Shown here one piece after another: positions 11,287 to 23,100 of a DNA stretch of 64,000 bases. The notes beneath the pieces were generated by a model that had not been told where the DNA came from, ran no database searches, and saw nothing but the letters and a program-made list of their open reading frames with translations. The position numbers were made by a program, and so were the translations under genes. Origin of the DNA: Tamarix chinensis. Lineage: Eukaryota; Streptophyta; Magnoliopsida; Caryophyllales; Tamaricaceae. Position 1 is the first letter of the stretch, and each line of letters opens with the position of its first letter. The DNA lies in NCBI GenBank assembly GCA_030549775.1, contig CM060177.1, positions 45,410,244 through 45,474,243 of the forward strand, read 5' to 3'.

Positions 11287-13073
11287 TGAAAAAATATATA
11301 TACTTTTATGTTGATCTTGTTTAGGATATTGGGCCACCCAAAAGTCAATGACCATAGAGTTGATGTAGAGTTTGATTGGTATGGAGATGCTAAATTATTT
11401 TTGGGTTATCCCATATATGCTAAATAAAATAGAGTGTCTTATCTTCATTGGTTATAATTTTATATGGATATGATTATGATATGTCATAGAGGACTAACCT
11501 TTTTTTTATATGAGATATCAATTTTTGGTGGCATATGAAAAGTCATATATTTGACATATCATATAGTCAAACAAATTTTAAGAACATTGATCTCCTACTT
11601 AATTTGAATTGATTAAATATTTTAATGAGGATATAATATTATGGTTCTAGAATCAGCTCGAAATAAAGGAATCTTATTTTTATCTCCACTTTTACTTTAA
11701 TCTTATGCTATTTGAATATTTTTATCAATTTTAATGGGAAATATTAACAATATGTAATTTAATTTGATTGTATGTATGATGGTATTTCTTCTAATTATGA
11801 AATGGATGATGAAGATAGATGACAATAGAAGGTTAAAAGTCTTTCATTCAATAAAATTAAAATTGATCTAATATGATTAATTGAAAGATCAAAAGTGATG
11901 AGTTGACGGTGACATTGTTCATCACCATATGCAGATCTCTATCACTTGAAGATAATGGAAAGTCATCTAAAATGGCAACGTTAGAAAATTATTTAAATTT
12001 AAATATAATGGATTGATGGTCTCATCGCCCATCACCATGCACAAGAAAATGATGGATCGACAGTCTCATTGCTCATCACTATATACATATATCTCATCAC
12101 CAAAAGTTGGTTGGAGAATATATTACAAAATTTCATTACTTGAAGTTAATGGATGATCACCAGAAGTGGCCAAAATGTTTCCACATACCTAAAGTATAAA
12201 TTAGTGATTGCATAAGTGCCACTAGAAGCATAAAGTTCCCGACAAACTATATTATTTTCAAGTACATACCTAAGGTATGAAAGGATATTGACATAATTGA
12301 GGTGAAAGGCGAAAGATTCATCTAATGATTTAATGGTTTTTAATACCATATTCATAAATCAATCCCCAAGATCGAATGAAAAGGTTATGAATATTTTATG
12401 TACAAATTGATCAAGATCAAATAGTTAAAAATCTTTCAAGACTTGTGTGTTATCTATTACAAAGATCGAATGGTATTGAATACCTCAAGTCCATTTTAAC
12501 CCAGAAGATCTAGCTATTTGGTAGTTTATAAACCAAATCACTAATTTTATTTTTACACTTTTTATTTATAAAATTTTAATTCTTATAATTTAATTTATAT
12601 AATTTTAATTTTTAAAATATTAAAGTAATTATTTTAATCACAAAGTAGCAGTGATAACTATCTATAAATGTTTTAAATTTAATTAATAAGAAGTAATAAA
12701 TAGATTTGGGAATAAAGATAGACAAAAACATTAATATAGCATGTAGTATTGCATCACGGGGACATGGAAAGTAAATAAATGTTGCAAGCCGAAGTCAGGG
12801 GCACAATTCACGAGTGGCATGGATGTTATTGAGAAATAAAAATAAAATATACAAAAGCTGAGACTCGAACTGTGACCAATGAGGAACTTTTTATTTCATT
12901 TTATTTTATCAATACATAGGTATGGGAGTAATCTTAATTGGGATCGGGAATAAGATAAGACGACCAGTTCACCACAAAAGTCATCAAATAAAGAGGTACA
13001 ATGATGGCGTAGCAGGCGTCCACCTTCCCTAAATATAACAAACAATGAAATAAGACAACAATGATAGCATGAA
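11287..13073. other. AT-rich intergenic DNA with a diverged repeat
   Basis: No gene recognised. Between about 11900 and 12120 a motif of the type tctcatcgcccatcaccat recurs three times at 90-110 bp spacing, suggesting a decayed repeat. A short sequence upstream of the tRNA (12740-13060) shows nothing further. Confidence 0.35.
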
Positions 13074-13146
13074 GCGCCTGTAGCTCAGTGGATAGAGCGT
13101 CTGTTTCCTAAGCAGAAAGTCGTAGGTTCGACCCCTACCTGGCGCG
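13074..13146 (+). tRNA. tRNA-Arg (anticodon CCT)
   Basis: A 73-nt cloverleaf with no intron. Acceptor strand GCGCCTG pairs with CTGGCGC except for a T-T mismatch at position 6/67. The anticodon loop is TTCCTAA, giving CCT (reads AGG, arginine). A box TAGCTCAGTGG (13081-13091) and B box GGTTCGACCCC (13125-13135) are intact, and the T arm stem GTAGG/CCTAC is perfect. A TTTT run at 13153-13156 would serve as the Pol III terminator. Looks functional. Confidence 0.95.
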
Positions 13147-13152
13147 TTTCGG

Positions 13153-13156
13153 TTTT
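13153..13156 (+). terminator. Pol III terminator of tRNA-Arg
   Basis: First TTTT run after the tRNA discriminator base, 6 nt downstream, as usual for plant tRNA genes. Confidence 0.7.
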
Positions 13157-13490
13157 ATTTTCATACGCATCCCAACGCAATAATATTGTGTTTTTATCGT
13201 CCTTTCGTTTACATCACGAAGAAAGAAAAGTGTCCTTTCTTTTTTCTCCTTTTTTTTTAATTATATTAAAAAGGCATGTATGAATTGTCATTATACCTTT
13301 TCAATTTAAATTATAAAATAAAACATTAAAATAGAGATAAAAGGCTAAAGAAAAATTAACAAAATAAAAGTAATTTTTAGACGAAAAAATATTTTATTTT
13401 ACAACTTAAATTAAAAAGACATAATGATAATTTTGTCACTTTAGGCCTAATATTACTGTTATGTATGAAATATGGATGAAAAACTTAACA

Positions 13491-13615
13491 TATATTTAAA
13501 GCTACTTGTCAAATATAGTTATTCATAATAATTATTTATTTTTTAAAAAATAACTAATTTTTTTAAATAGTTAATTAATAAATATAACTATTTTTGATAA
13601 GTAACTTTAAATAAA
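13491..13615. repeat. AT-rich foldback (near-palindrome), about 125 bp
   Basis: The left arm begins atatatttaaagctacttgt and the right arm, read in reverse complement, begins atttatttaaagttacttat. The arms match with scattered mismatches around a short centre. It could be a small MITE or decayed foldback element; no target duplication was recognised. Confidence 0.55.
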
Positions 13616-13918
13616 TGACTAGGTACATATATTGTGTATTTTTTTAATAAACATGGGAATATTTTGTGCAATATTTTTTTTAATTCAACTCTACAATAAG
13701 TTTGAACTTAATTTTCTATTATTACAAATGTCTTTTAGTATTATTTAATATATTTCAACAATGGTTGTTAGAAAAAAATTATGTTAGGGATGCTCATTAT
13801 ATTTGATAAATATATTTTATTAATAAGATTAATAGATTTATTTATTCATTTATTCTATCAATTGAATCAACGTTAACCATACACCCATTCAAAAATAGGC
13901 CAAATCACAGCAATGACG

Positions 13919-13920
13919 AC

Positions 13921-13955
<35 letters not shown>
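13919..13955 (+). repeat. (AAT)n microsatellite
   Basis: About twelve uninterrupted AAT units. Confidence 0.95.
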
Positions 13956-13957
<2 letters not shown>

Positions 13958-14790
13958 CCCACCTATCTTCCCCGGGACATTTTCTGTATGCCCTCTTTCT
14001 AATCGTTTCCCCATAAGAATTCTTCTAGACATATTCGATACAAATCTTTATGTTCTCGTTCACCTCTCTAGTCTCTCCATCTCTCTCCCTCCCTCCCTCC
14101 ACTCCAACCCTCTTAGTTTCGTTATCTCTATCCCTTTCGCCCCCCTTGGTTTTTTAAATTTTTCATTACCTTAATTAACTAATTGCAGAAAGACAAAAAA
14201 GAGTTGGTGAATCGATGCAGTTGCAGGTTGCAACACCGACTAAGTCAAAGCAACAATAAACGTGAAACATTGATGAACTCAAAGCAACGACGAAGGATCT
14301 GCACAAGATGACGATAACTAAGATATCGTTCCCCGGCCGTACCGGCATTTCTGTCCCGCTCCCCAATACATTTTAGGGACGTGAAACAGCGGCGACCCAA
14401 CGTTTCTGTAATACACATATGCACAGCCTTAATAATAATGATAATAACTCACAATATAATACTCAGTACTAAGGATAAAACTACAGTTTATTACTTCTGT
14501 AAGATAAAAAGGACGATCCGCCATTTATAGCATTTGATGGTCACTTGAATCTATTGCTGTTTTGGTAGCCTTTTGCTATCCGCCGAAAAGTTACAGGTGG
14601 TCAGATTTCGTTAAATCACGGCTATTGTTTGCATTATTTCCGACAAAAATAAAAACAGAATGAGGCAAACCTCTGCCACAAGAAAGTCGTATCTGAAGCG
14701 GGAATCAATCATCTAAACATTAAAACAAAAAAAGGGCTCCTTTTCAATACCGCCTGCGAATGAACTACCTAGTATCTACGTACGTTTCAC

Positions 14791-15155
14791 CAGTGATACA
14801 CGGAAACGGGGATGGAACGAAACGCAGAAACGTCATTTTTTAAAAATTTAAAAGACGAAAACGGCAAAAAACGTTAAAAAAATTATATATATATATTTAT
14901 AAAATAGGTTAAATTTATTAAAATTTAAAGAGAAAAATAAAATAAATTTAAAATTAATTTTTATATTAGTTAATTTTAATTATTATTATTAATTTTTTAA
15001 TAAAAAATTAATTAAATAATATATTTCTAATAAAAATATTAATTAAATAATTTTAATATAAATTTTAATCTAGAGAAATTTCCGAAAAGTTTCCGGAACG
15101 GAAAACGTTTCCGGTACGGGAAACGGCACCTCAGTGCCGTTTCCGTGCATCACAG
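14791..15155. mobile_element. hAT-like MITE, 365 bp, with 8-bp TSD
   Basis: Both ends carry an imperfect terminal inverted repeat: CAGTGATACACGGAAACGG on the left and, read in reverse, CTGTGATGCACGGAAACGG on the right. The exact 8-bp sequence cgtttcac lies directly outside each end (14783-14790 and 15156-15163). An 8-bp duplication fits the hAT superfamily. The interior is AT-rich with no coding capacity, so it is non-autonomous. It lies just past the 3' end of the SCAR gene. Confidence 0.85.
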
Positions 15156-15179
15156 CGTTTCACTGGTTTCAGCATACAT

Positions 15180-15441
15180 GCATGACAAATCTTAAAATGC
15201 CTTCGGGTTGACAACCCTTTATAAGAGAAATACCATCTGTTCTGAGGGATTACACGCAGCACTAATCAAACTACAAAAAGAATGAAGGTTATCGAGAAAC
15301 AACGGTGTCAGCCATACAAATTACTTACATAAAAGAAATAACTAGTTCTAATATATACATTTGAGTATTTGACTGCGGGCTGCATTTGCTCGTGTCAATA
15401 AAAGAGCAAAATCTTATTCGACCAAAGGAAAAATGGAAGAA
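15180..15441 (-). other. Probable SCAR 3' UTR
   Basis: Non-coding DNA after the SCAR stop codon, U-rich on the minus strand with several TTGTA/TTATATG-like stretches. It runs up to the duplicated flank of the hAT-like MITE. A precise poly(A) site cannot be read from sequence alone. Confidence 0.4.
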
Positions 15442-17187
15442 TCACGTGTCGCTCCAGGTATCTGTTTCTTCACCATCACTTGCCACAGCCTGCCATCGGA
15501 TAGAATGTCAAAATTCAGCTACCCAGAACGCCAAGTTCACAGTATAGACAAAAAGGAACTCTCTTTTTGCTGCTGTTTTTTTTTTCTTCTTATTTGGGTT
15601 GTCGCTCTCCAATCGTCATTCAGGAAAACTTATATCAAATTATAATGATGAAATTAACCCTGTGTCTGAACACTAGCCACCAGACCAGCAAGTCATCCAA
15701 TCAATCAGCGAGAGGAAACCACTACCAGTATGATCAATTAAATACCAATAACCTATCGGGCACGAAATCAACAAATGTCACAGTAGTCCCAAATGACAAC
15801 AGGGATGGCAGTTCCTTCCAGCAAGGTGCCTACCCTCTGTTAAGTTGAAGTCGTTCATTCGTTAGTTTGTTTTGTGTTTTTCTTTTGGGGGGGGGGGATG
15901 CAAGTTAATGAAGTGCCTGCTTTTGTACTCGTAATCTTAGGCATATATTTCATCATCCCATCTCAGGTATAAATTTCATCCTCCAAAAGAGGCTCTTCAT
16001 TTTCTGTAACAATTTGCTACGCCTAGATATCATTGAATAGAGGATACAGATGGATAAGAAAAGGAATTGAGAAGTACCTGACGGATTGCATTTGCCTTCT
16101 CTAAAATTGCAGTGACTTTGAAGTTCGCTGCAATACCTGGCTTACATGTTGGCCGTGGAGTATCTGTGCGCCTCAGGTTGAATGACTGCCAAAGTGCAGA
16201 AATAAGGAATGCACAGTTAGTCACACGTTTCAGAAATTATTGCTGCTGCATATTGGACTGTTCACCATGTGATGTGATGCAAGAATGTGCAAATTTTTAG
16301 CAGACCCATGGATGTCAAATAATGCTGAGTGCAATACAGCAGTTGATTATCAGTATGGCTGCAAATGGTCAATTGGAGCCGATCCTTCTCTTGCTTAGGC
16401 CTGTTTATTTATTAAACAAATTGAAGGTAACTACCTGTTTGTGTTGCTTGATTTTAATCATCGGATCTGATTTTAAATAGTTTAATATGTTATTATTATT
16501 ATTATTATTATTATTTTACTATTACTATCATAATCAATATCTTTTATTACTACTACTATTATTGTTATCATTACTATCATTATTATAGTTATTATCATTA
16601 ATTATATATATATATTACTATTATTATCATAATTTTATTTATTTGTATCGATCAGATTGCAAATAAGATGAGGAAAGTAGGACATAATCTGACCCTATAG
16701 TTTATAGGCTCAAATGACAGACTTGACAAGAGCTTCAGTCAGCTTAAGAAGAGTGGTTAGAACTTGAATTGAACTTTTACTATTTCAACTCGAGTGAAGC
16801 CTACACCTGGCTCTTGACTCACTTTTCCCTAGTAAATCGAGCTCCGTTAAACAAATTGTCTCAACCCAATATTAACTTGATTATGACTTGAATCTTATTT
16901 GTAAGAGAAGAGATCAAAAATAGGAAAAAAAGCTAAACTAAAATGATAATTTTATGCAAAACATTCATTGCACATAGCATTTTGGTTTAATAAACCTATT
17001 TATATGAGTCATTATACTACTCACAGTCATTATACTACTCAGTTGTATAGAAGTTACCAAAAAAAAAAATGGAACTTACTTTTGCTCGGATTTGTTCCAA
17101 GAAGTCTTCTTTCTCATCTACTTTGCCCTCTTTTCCAGTTTGATGGATAACCTTATTTCCATTTGGCTTTGGCTCACCCAGATGTTG
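15442..17187 (-). other. WH2 and acidic Arp2/3-activating tail (exons 7-9)
   Basis: Exons 7 and 8 are both 108 nt and in phase 0; exon 9 is 48 nt including the stop. The WH2 motif spans the exon 7/8 border (DFLEQIRAK then SFNLRRT, about residues 1426-1442) and would bind actin monomers. [15 protein letters not shown] is the central helix. The last exon reads [15 protein letters not shown], the acidic tail with the conserved tryptophan that contacts Arp2/3. The last exon was placed from the acceptor at 15490-15491 and its family-typical ending. Intron 8 is 588 bp and holds an 11-G run (15887-15897); intron 7 is 894 bp and holds a TTA microsatellite. Confidence 0.92.
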
Positions 17188-20100
17188 CTAGCAGGAAACA
17201 CAAAAGAAATAAATGATATAATCGATGAAGCCATTACAGTTCACAAAATACATGATTCCTAGGGATGGCCAAAGAGATAAGTTGACCAACATATTATAGT
17301 ATTACCTTATCTCCTGCTGCAACAGAACTTGCTTGCTCGTTTGTATTTATTGGCTTTTCTATGACTGGTTTAGCTGGCAGAGATAGGGAAGCCCCCAAAA
17401 GCTCAGAATAAACACGCTGCTTGAGACTACCGCGGACAAAATTCTGCTCATCTTGCACAGTATCCAGATGGGGCTTTGATTCCCGCCATTGCCATGGAGG
17501 GAGCGGTGGTGGCTCAGGTGTTAACTCCAAGGTTTTAAGAGATCCAAGCAACCCATGGTTTGCAGTTTTAGTGTCTTTATATGAGGAGTCCAAAACCGGA
17601 AGATCAAGTGAAGTGCCAGATTGAGACTGTATTATCCCAAACTCAGTCTGCCTGTCATCAGATTTACAGTAGGGAGATGAGGTTAATTTTGTAGTTTCCT
17701 CATCTGTAGGGGAGCTACAGATAGATTCTGATGAGGCTCTGCACAAGCCATCATAAAGGGCATGATCCTGGGTTTCTGAACTATCTCCAGACTCCCAGAA
17801 TTCAGAGTTTGAATCAGACAGATGGCTGAGGCAATCATCTGAAAGGCAAACATGTGATCTACAAAAGATGTCATCAGAGTCTGACCCAACATCATGCTGC
17901 AAAATAGCAGGCTCCGGGACCAATTGAAATGATGGAAATGAATCTAGAGCACCTTCATGATGAGAAATACCATCTGGATAAGCAAGTTTAAGTTTGGAAG
18001 ATTGATAACCATGGAACGGCTGGACAGATATGTTCATGTGCTCAAGAGGTGGTGAAGGTGGTGGTGACAGCTCTGGAGAATTTAATTGTTGGCTTAAGTC
18101 TGTTTCAGGTAAAGGATGATAGTTCACACCACCCTGCCCATTTTCAGGTTTACAAGTTCTATGGGGGCTGCCAGTTTGAGGCTTTTCATCATGGCTCGAG
18201 TGAAATTTCCGAAAACCATCCATTAGTAAACCACGACTGAGCCCAGATAACAATGATGACTTCACTGCACTACCATGATCACATTCAGATGCTGCAGTTT
18301 CAGCATCATCAGCAACCACCAGAAGTCTAGTGTCAGAATGCATTGTGCAATTGCCATGTAGAATATGACCCTCAGAACAGTTTGATGTCTTACAATGACC
18401 ATCTTTTGATTCATCAAGTTTAGTATTCACTCCAAAATGTGAAGACTCTGAAGATAGTCCCACAACTGACCGAAGGTTTCCATTATGCCCTCTATCAACT
18501 TCTGATTTATTAACATCATCACATTGAACTAGCTTGACTGAAGAATCCAATTTTTCTCCAGGTTCATCAACCTTGTAAATGGGATTTTGATATCTGTTCT
18601 TGTAGCTAATACCAACAGGGCCATCATTCAGATTGCTAGAACTGCTGAGATCTGGAGGTTTTGATGGAGCAAGTCCCAACAGACCACCATTTGTCCACAT
18701 TGCAACTGGAAGAACACCAGAGGAGTCAACATCCACCCCCTCAACCTCAGAAGATAAGCCAGTGATTTTCCCAGCAGTCGGTGCCATCACACTGGTCATT
18801 CCAGCTCCAGCTGAAATAAATTCAACAGTTTCTGATTCTGTACTTAAATCATTCGTAGTATCAACCTTAGAAGAGGAAGCAACAGCAGCTGGACTAAGTG
18901 GGACTGAAGATAATTGGGTAATTTCCAGAGACTGCTCATGGTCTAAGGCTAATGTGTGTGGCAATAAATAGTTATCAGAGGGGTGATGTGACACCAGTTC
19001 ATCTGGGTCAGCATAAGATGTTGTAGCAAGTTGCAAACACTCTTCTTGAGATGTATCTCCGGAAGATATAGAATTATGTAAATTATACCATTTGCTAGTT
19101 TCTGATTGTGTTCTTAAGCCATTCATATTATTGGACATAACAGACGAAGCAACCACAGGCGAGTGAAATGCACCTGAAGATACATGGGTACTTTGCAGAG
19201 GCTGCTCATGGCCTACAGACTCTGGAAATACTGAATTATCAGGGCTATGGGACACTAGTTCATCTGGGTAAGCACAGGATGTTATAGCAAGTTGCAAAGA
19301 CTCCTCCTGAGATGGAAGAACTGAAGATGTTGAACTATGTAAATTATACCATCCACCAGTTTTTAATTGTGATCTCAAGCCATCCATAGTATCAGCCTTA
19401 AAGGAGGAAGCAGTAGCAGGCGAGCTAAATGTGACTGAGGATACTTGGGTACTTTGCAGAGACCGTTCATGGCCTAAGGACTCTGGCAATACTGAATTAT
19501 CAGGGCTCCGAGACACTAGTTCATCCGGGTAAGCACAGGATGTTGTAGCCAGTTGCAAATACTCCTCCTGGGAAGGAAGTACAGAGGGTGTTGAACCATG
19601 TAAATTATACCATTTGGCCTGCAGAGAAGGTTCACGGACCAAATACAGAGGGGGCTCTGAATCATCTTGGTCATGGGATAATTGTCCATCAAAGCACTGG
19701 CAGGTTAACTCAGCATGTTGCTTAGAATCAAGTAGCATTACCTCCAAACTATTTGAATCCTGTAAACTATAAAAATCTCCCATCAAATGCTGCTCTTTGA
19801 AAGGGGGCCTTAGAGATGCTGAACTAGGGAATAATTGTCCATTTGGAGAATTGCAGGATGGGTGACTATGTTGCAAAGACATATCCTGGGATGAAAGCCC
19901 AGGAGTAGAATCATGCAGATGATGGAAAGCTCCTGTATCCTGGTGACTATCAGACTCAAATGGTGATTCAAGTTGTGGTGGAGAATTATCATAAGCTCCT
20001 AAGAGCTGATCCTCACCACCAAGAAATTCAGCTTCAGAACTTGTATACAACGCCAATTCTCGTTTTGTACCACAATCAAAATCAGTTTCAGATTCTGATT

Positions 20101-23100
20101 CTATTGTGTTAAGAGCATCTACAAAGTTGTCTGTTTCACTGTCAACTTCATCCAGTTGATTCCTTTCAACTGGTGGTTTCAGATTGTCAACTTCTTGATC
20201 CCTTTCAGTGGATGGTTTCACATTGTCAACTTCATCAAGTTGATCCCTTTCAGTGGATGGCTTCAGATTGTCAACTTCATCTAGTTGATTCCTTTCAAAT
20301 AGTGGCTTTAAATTGTCCACACCTTCAAATATATTATGTAATCGTTCAGTTGGTTTGATATTGTCTGACTTCAACTGCACACGAAGATCAGAATTTCTAT
20401 TAAGCCTAAATGGAGATTCAATAGTCTCAGAATTTACACCCGTCAGCTCCATGGACTCGCAGCTATCTGGAGCTTCAACTACCCCAATGTTTAGCTCCAC
20501 AGGTTCCCCTACTTCTGTCTTCTCATCCCAAGTAACATCAGATGAGCAGGGAGCAATTTTCTCGACCCCTGAATGGCGAGGACTACCCCCATCAAGGACT
20601 TTAGTTTGTTCATCAAGATTATCTAATCTTAGAATATTGGCCATTTGTTCATCCAATCCAGAAGATGACTCTGTAGGCTTTGCTTCATCAGCCTGCATTG
20701 GTGTGGACGGACGGAACACACATTCGATAAAACCTGCTCCATCTCTTGAACCAAAGGAATCCATTATATCTCTCAAATCAGACTTAGATGTCATGTCACA
20801 TGTTGATCCAGTCTGAGCAGAAGACGGTTGTCTCTGACCAACCGGAGGAGAAACTTGAACTCTGCATGGTGAATGTACAATGTTTTAAATTGCCCTTGTA
20901 ATCATCATGAAATAGTAATCTTAACAGAGAATTTGATCCATTAACCTTTTAGTGGGAGATCTAGTATAGCAATACCTGCCATTAGTATTGTATATTGAAG
21001 AACTATGAGAAAATTGGCTACTCCGTTGCCATGATCGTCTCCTCTGGAAAGTATATCAGAAACAATAATTAATGTAAGAGGATATTGCTTGGGTCAACAT
21101 CAGAGCAAGAATATTCCACCAGAAGCCACAGGGACACCATTTGAAAACAAAATTATATAAGGGATTTGGCCTCCTACAGCTAGTGATCACAATATTGTAA
21201 CATGTAATGAAAGAGAATCAACGTCAAAAATAGAAATTCATTGCAATTTATAGAAAGATTACACAATCATCAACATGAACTTCAGCACTCAAACAACAAA
21301 GAGACTTAGAATTTTTGCAAGCACCAGGATGACCAGATGTCAGCCAAAATACCTTCATTTTACGAGCCTTCCTATCTTTACGGGATTTCTCAGATGAAGC
21401 AACGCTGCCTGAAGCCCTCCGGAAGAAAGAAGGATCTGAATACTTCTTTAAGCAGGATCCTGGGCCACCATTATCAAATCTGAAAAAGAAATTCGAGGTA
21501 AGAAACAAGAAATTGATTAGAATCAGACTTCCATGTTCATCTGTCAAGCATACCGGTCAAGCAGCTGCAGCCGAGGGGGCTCCCTACATTCTTCATAAGA
21601 GTTCATAATACAACGTGGCAAGTCAGTGTAGATAAAATGATTGTGCTCATCCCGGATACGAGCATGCCACTCAGAACCTACAGAAAATACCAATTCTTAG
21701 TAACTAGGAGACCATGTTGCGTTATGTATCTTCTTGAAAGGAAGCCACAAACTGATAAAAGGTTTCTGCGAGCAAAACCAAATTCTATGGATACCAAATG
21801 AGCTTGTCTCCAGATATTGCACCCAATATCCCTCATTTAACTAGCAATCAATCTTAATAAGCGATTTTCAAGTATCAGCAATTATGGTTACAGCTTTGGT
21901 TCTCAAAATTTGTACATTACAATGACTTGACCACAACACACCTAACATTGATTAAAAACCTGTCATGGCTTCCAAAAATTTTTCCCCATAAGAAAGGAAG
22001 CTATTTTCACAAAATACAGATCTTCAATGGAAATGGACATGTTGAAGCATGTGGGGCATAGCATATTCACATTTTAGTTATAACTATAAATATGTCACAA
22101 TTCAACTAAGCAATAAAAAAGTTGGAAGCTGCTAAATTTAAGCTTCTATGAACTGAATCTGCAAGTCAATGAACAAAACTAGGCGCAACTAACTTTATTG
22201 TGATTATTTGCAAACAACAGAAACAGTTTAGCATTGACCATATCCTTTTCTTTATCATCCATTTCTAATTTATTTTCAAACGAAAAAATCTACGATACTT
22301 TTCGCAACATACTGACCCACTTCAACCACATCTATCTACAACCTAATCTAGACAATTGAGCGCCAAGATTTATCCAAAAGATGCCCTCAGACATCTGTTA
22401 GAATGGGACATTGACCACATGGATGATCTTGGTATCATCAGATAAGCATCAGATATTATTAAGACCAGAGATCTAGCCCGCTCAAAGTAGTAATTCTTAC
22501 AGCCAATGAAAACTATGGGATTCAGTATTCACTCTTAACTCATAGTTGAAAGCTGATCACAGCATGCTTGCATGTTGATACAGGGACCCATGAGACATAA
22601 TAGAATTCCAAGATATACGAGACAACAATAATAATATATTCACTCATCTTTTTTTGATGCATCTATGTTTGGAGACTTCAAATTATTTTCATCCTGCAGT
22701 GAGGTATGATTTTGTTCTTAAGACGAATCCTTTTTGCACAAATAGCAGTATTAGAAAGTATTCTGTGAGTAAAATTTTCTTAATTTTTTCCACAATATTG
22801 TCAAACATCACCCTTCACCCTCTCTTCCTTAAAAAGCATAGATGAACAGTACCAGGAGTATAGGCGAAATGGATATGGCTAGTCTGTGACAACATAGCCT
22901 TTTCCAGGGAAGGAAGGGCAGCTTCAACACGCTCTACACGAGTCATCAATCTATGACTTCTGGAAGCAGTTGATATAACTTGCTCCTGCAGGCCATGGAA
23001 AACTTCCCCTGCAAATCTGCACATTAAAGATACAAGTACATTGAATAAGTCAATTTTTATATCTATTAAGTTAGAATCAAGAGTGAAGCACGATATGGAT

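Larger units (their letters stand above)
13157..14790. other. Intergenic DNA between tRNA-Arg and MITE
   Basis: Contains the foldback at 13491-13615, an AAT microsatellite (13919-13955) and a pyrimidine-rich stretch (14040-14130, tctctccctccctccctcca). The latter resembles a plant promoter or 5' UTR, but no convincing coding frame follows. Otherwise no gene recognised. Confidence 0.4.

Noticed and set aside
15760..15852. Alternative last SCAR exon after the acceptor near 15850
   Set aside because: It would give an unrelated tail, while 15442-15489 gives the family-typical acidic WSD ending.
20794..20794. ATG at 20794 as SCAR start
   Set aside because: It is an internal methionine (residue 237); upstream exons supply the conserved SCAR homology domain in frame.
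20313..20816. 167-aa open frame opposite the SCAR exon
   Set aside because: Antisense shadow of SCAR exon 6; no independent motif.
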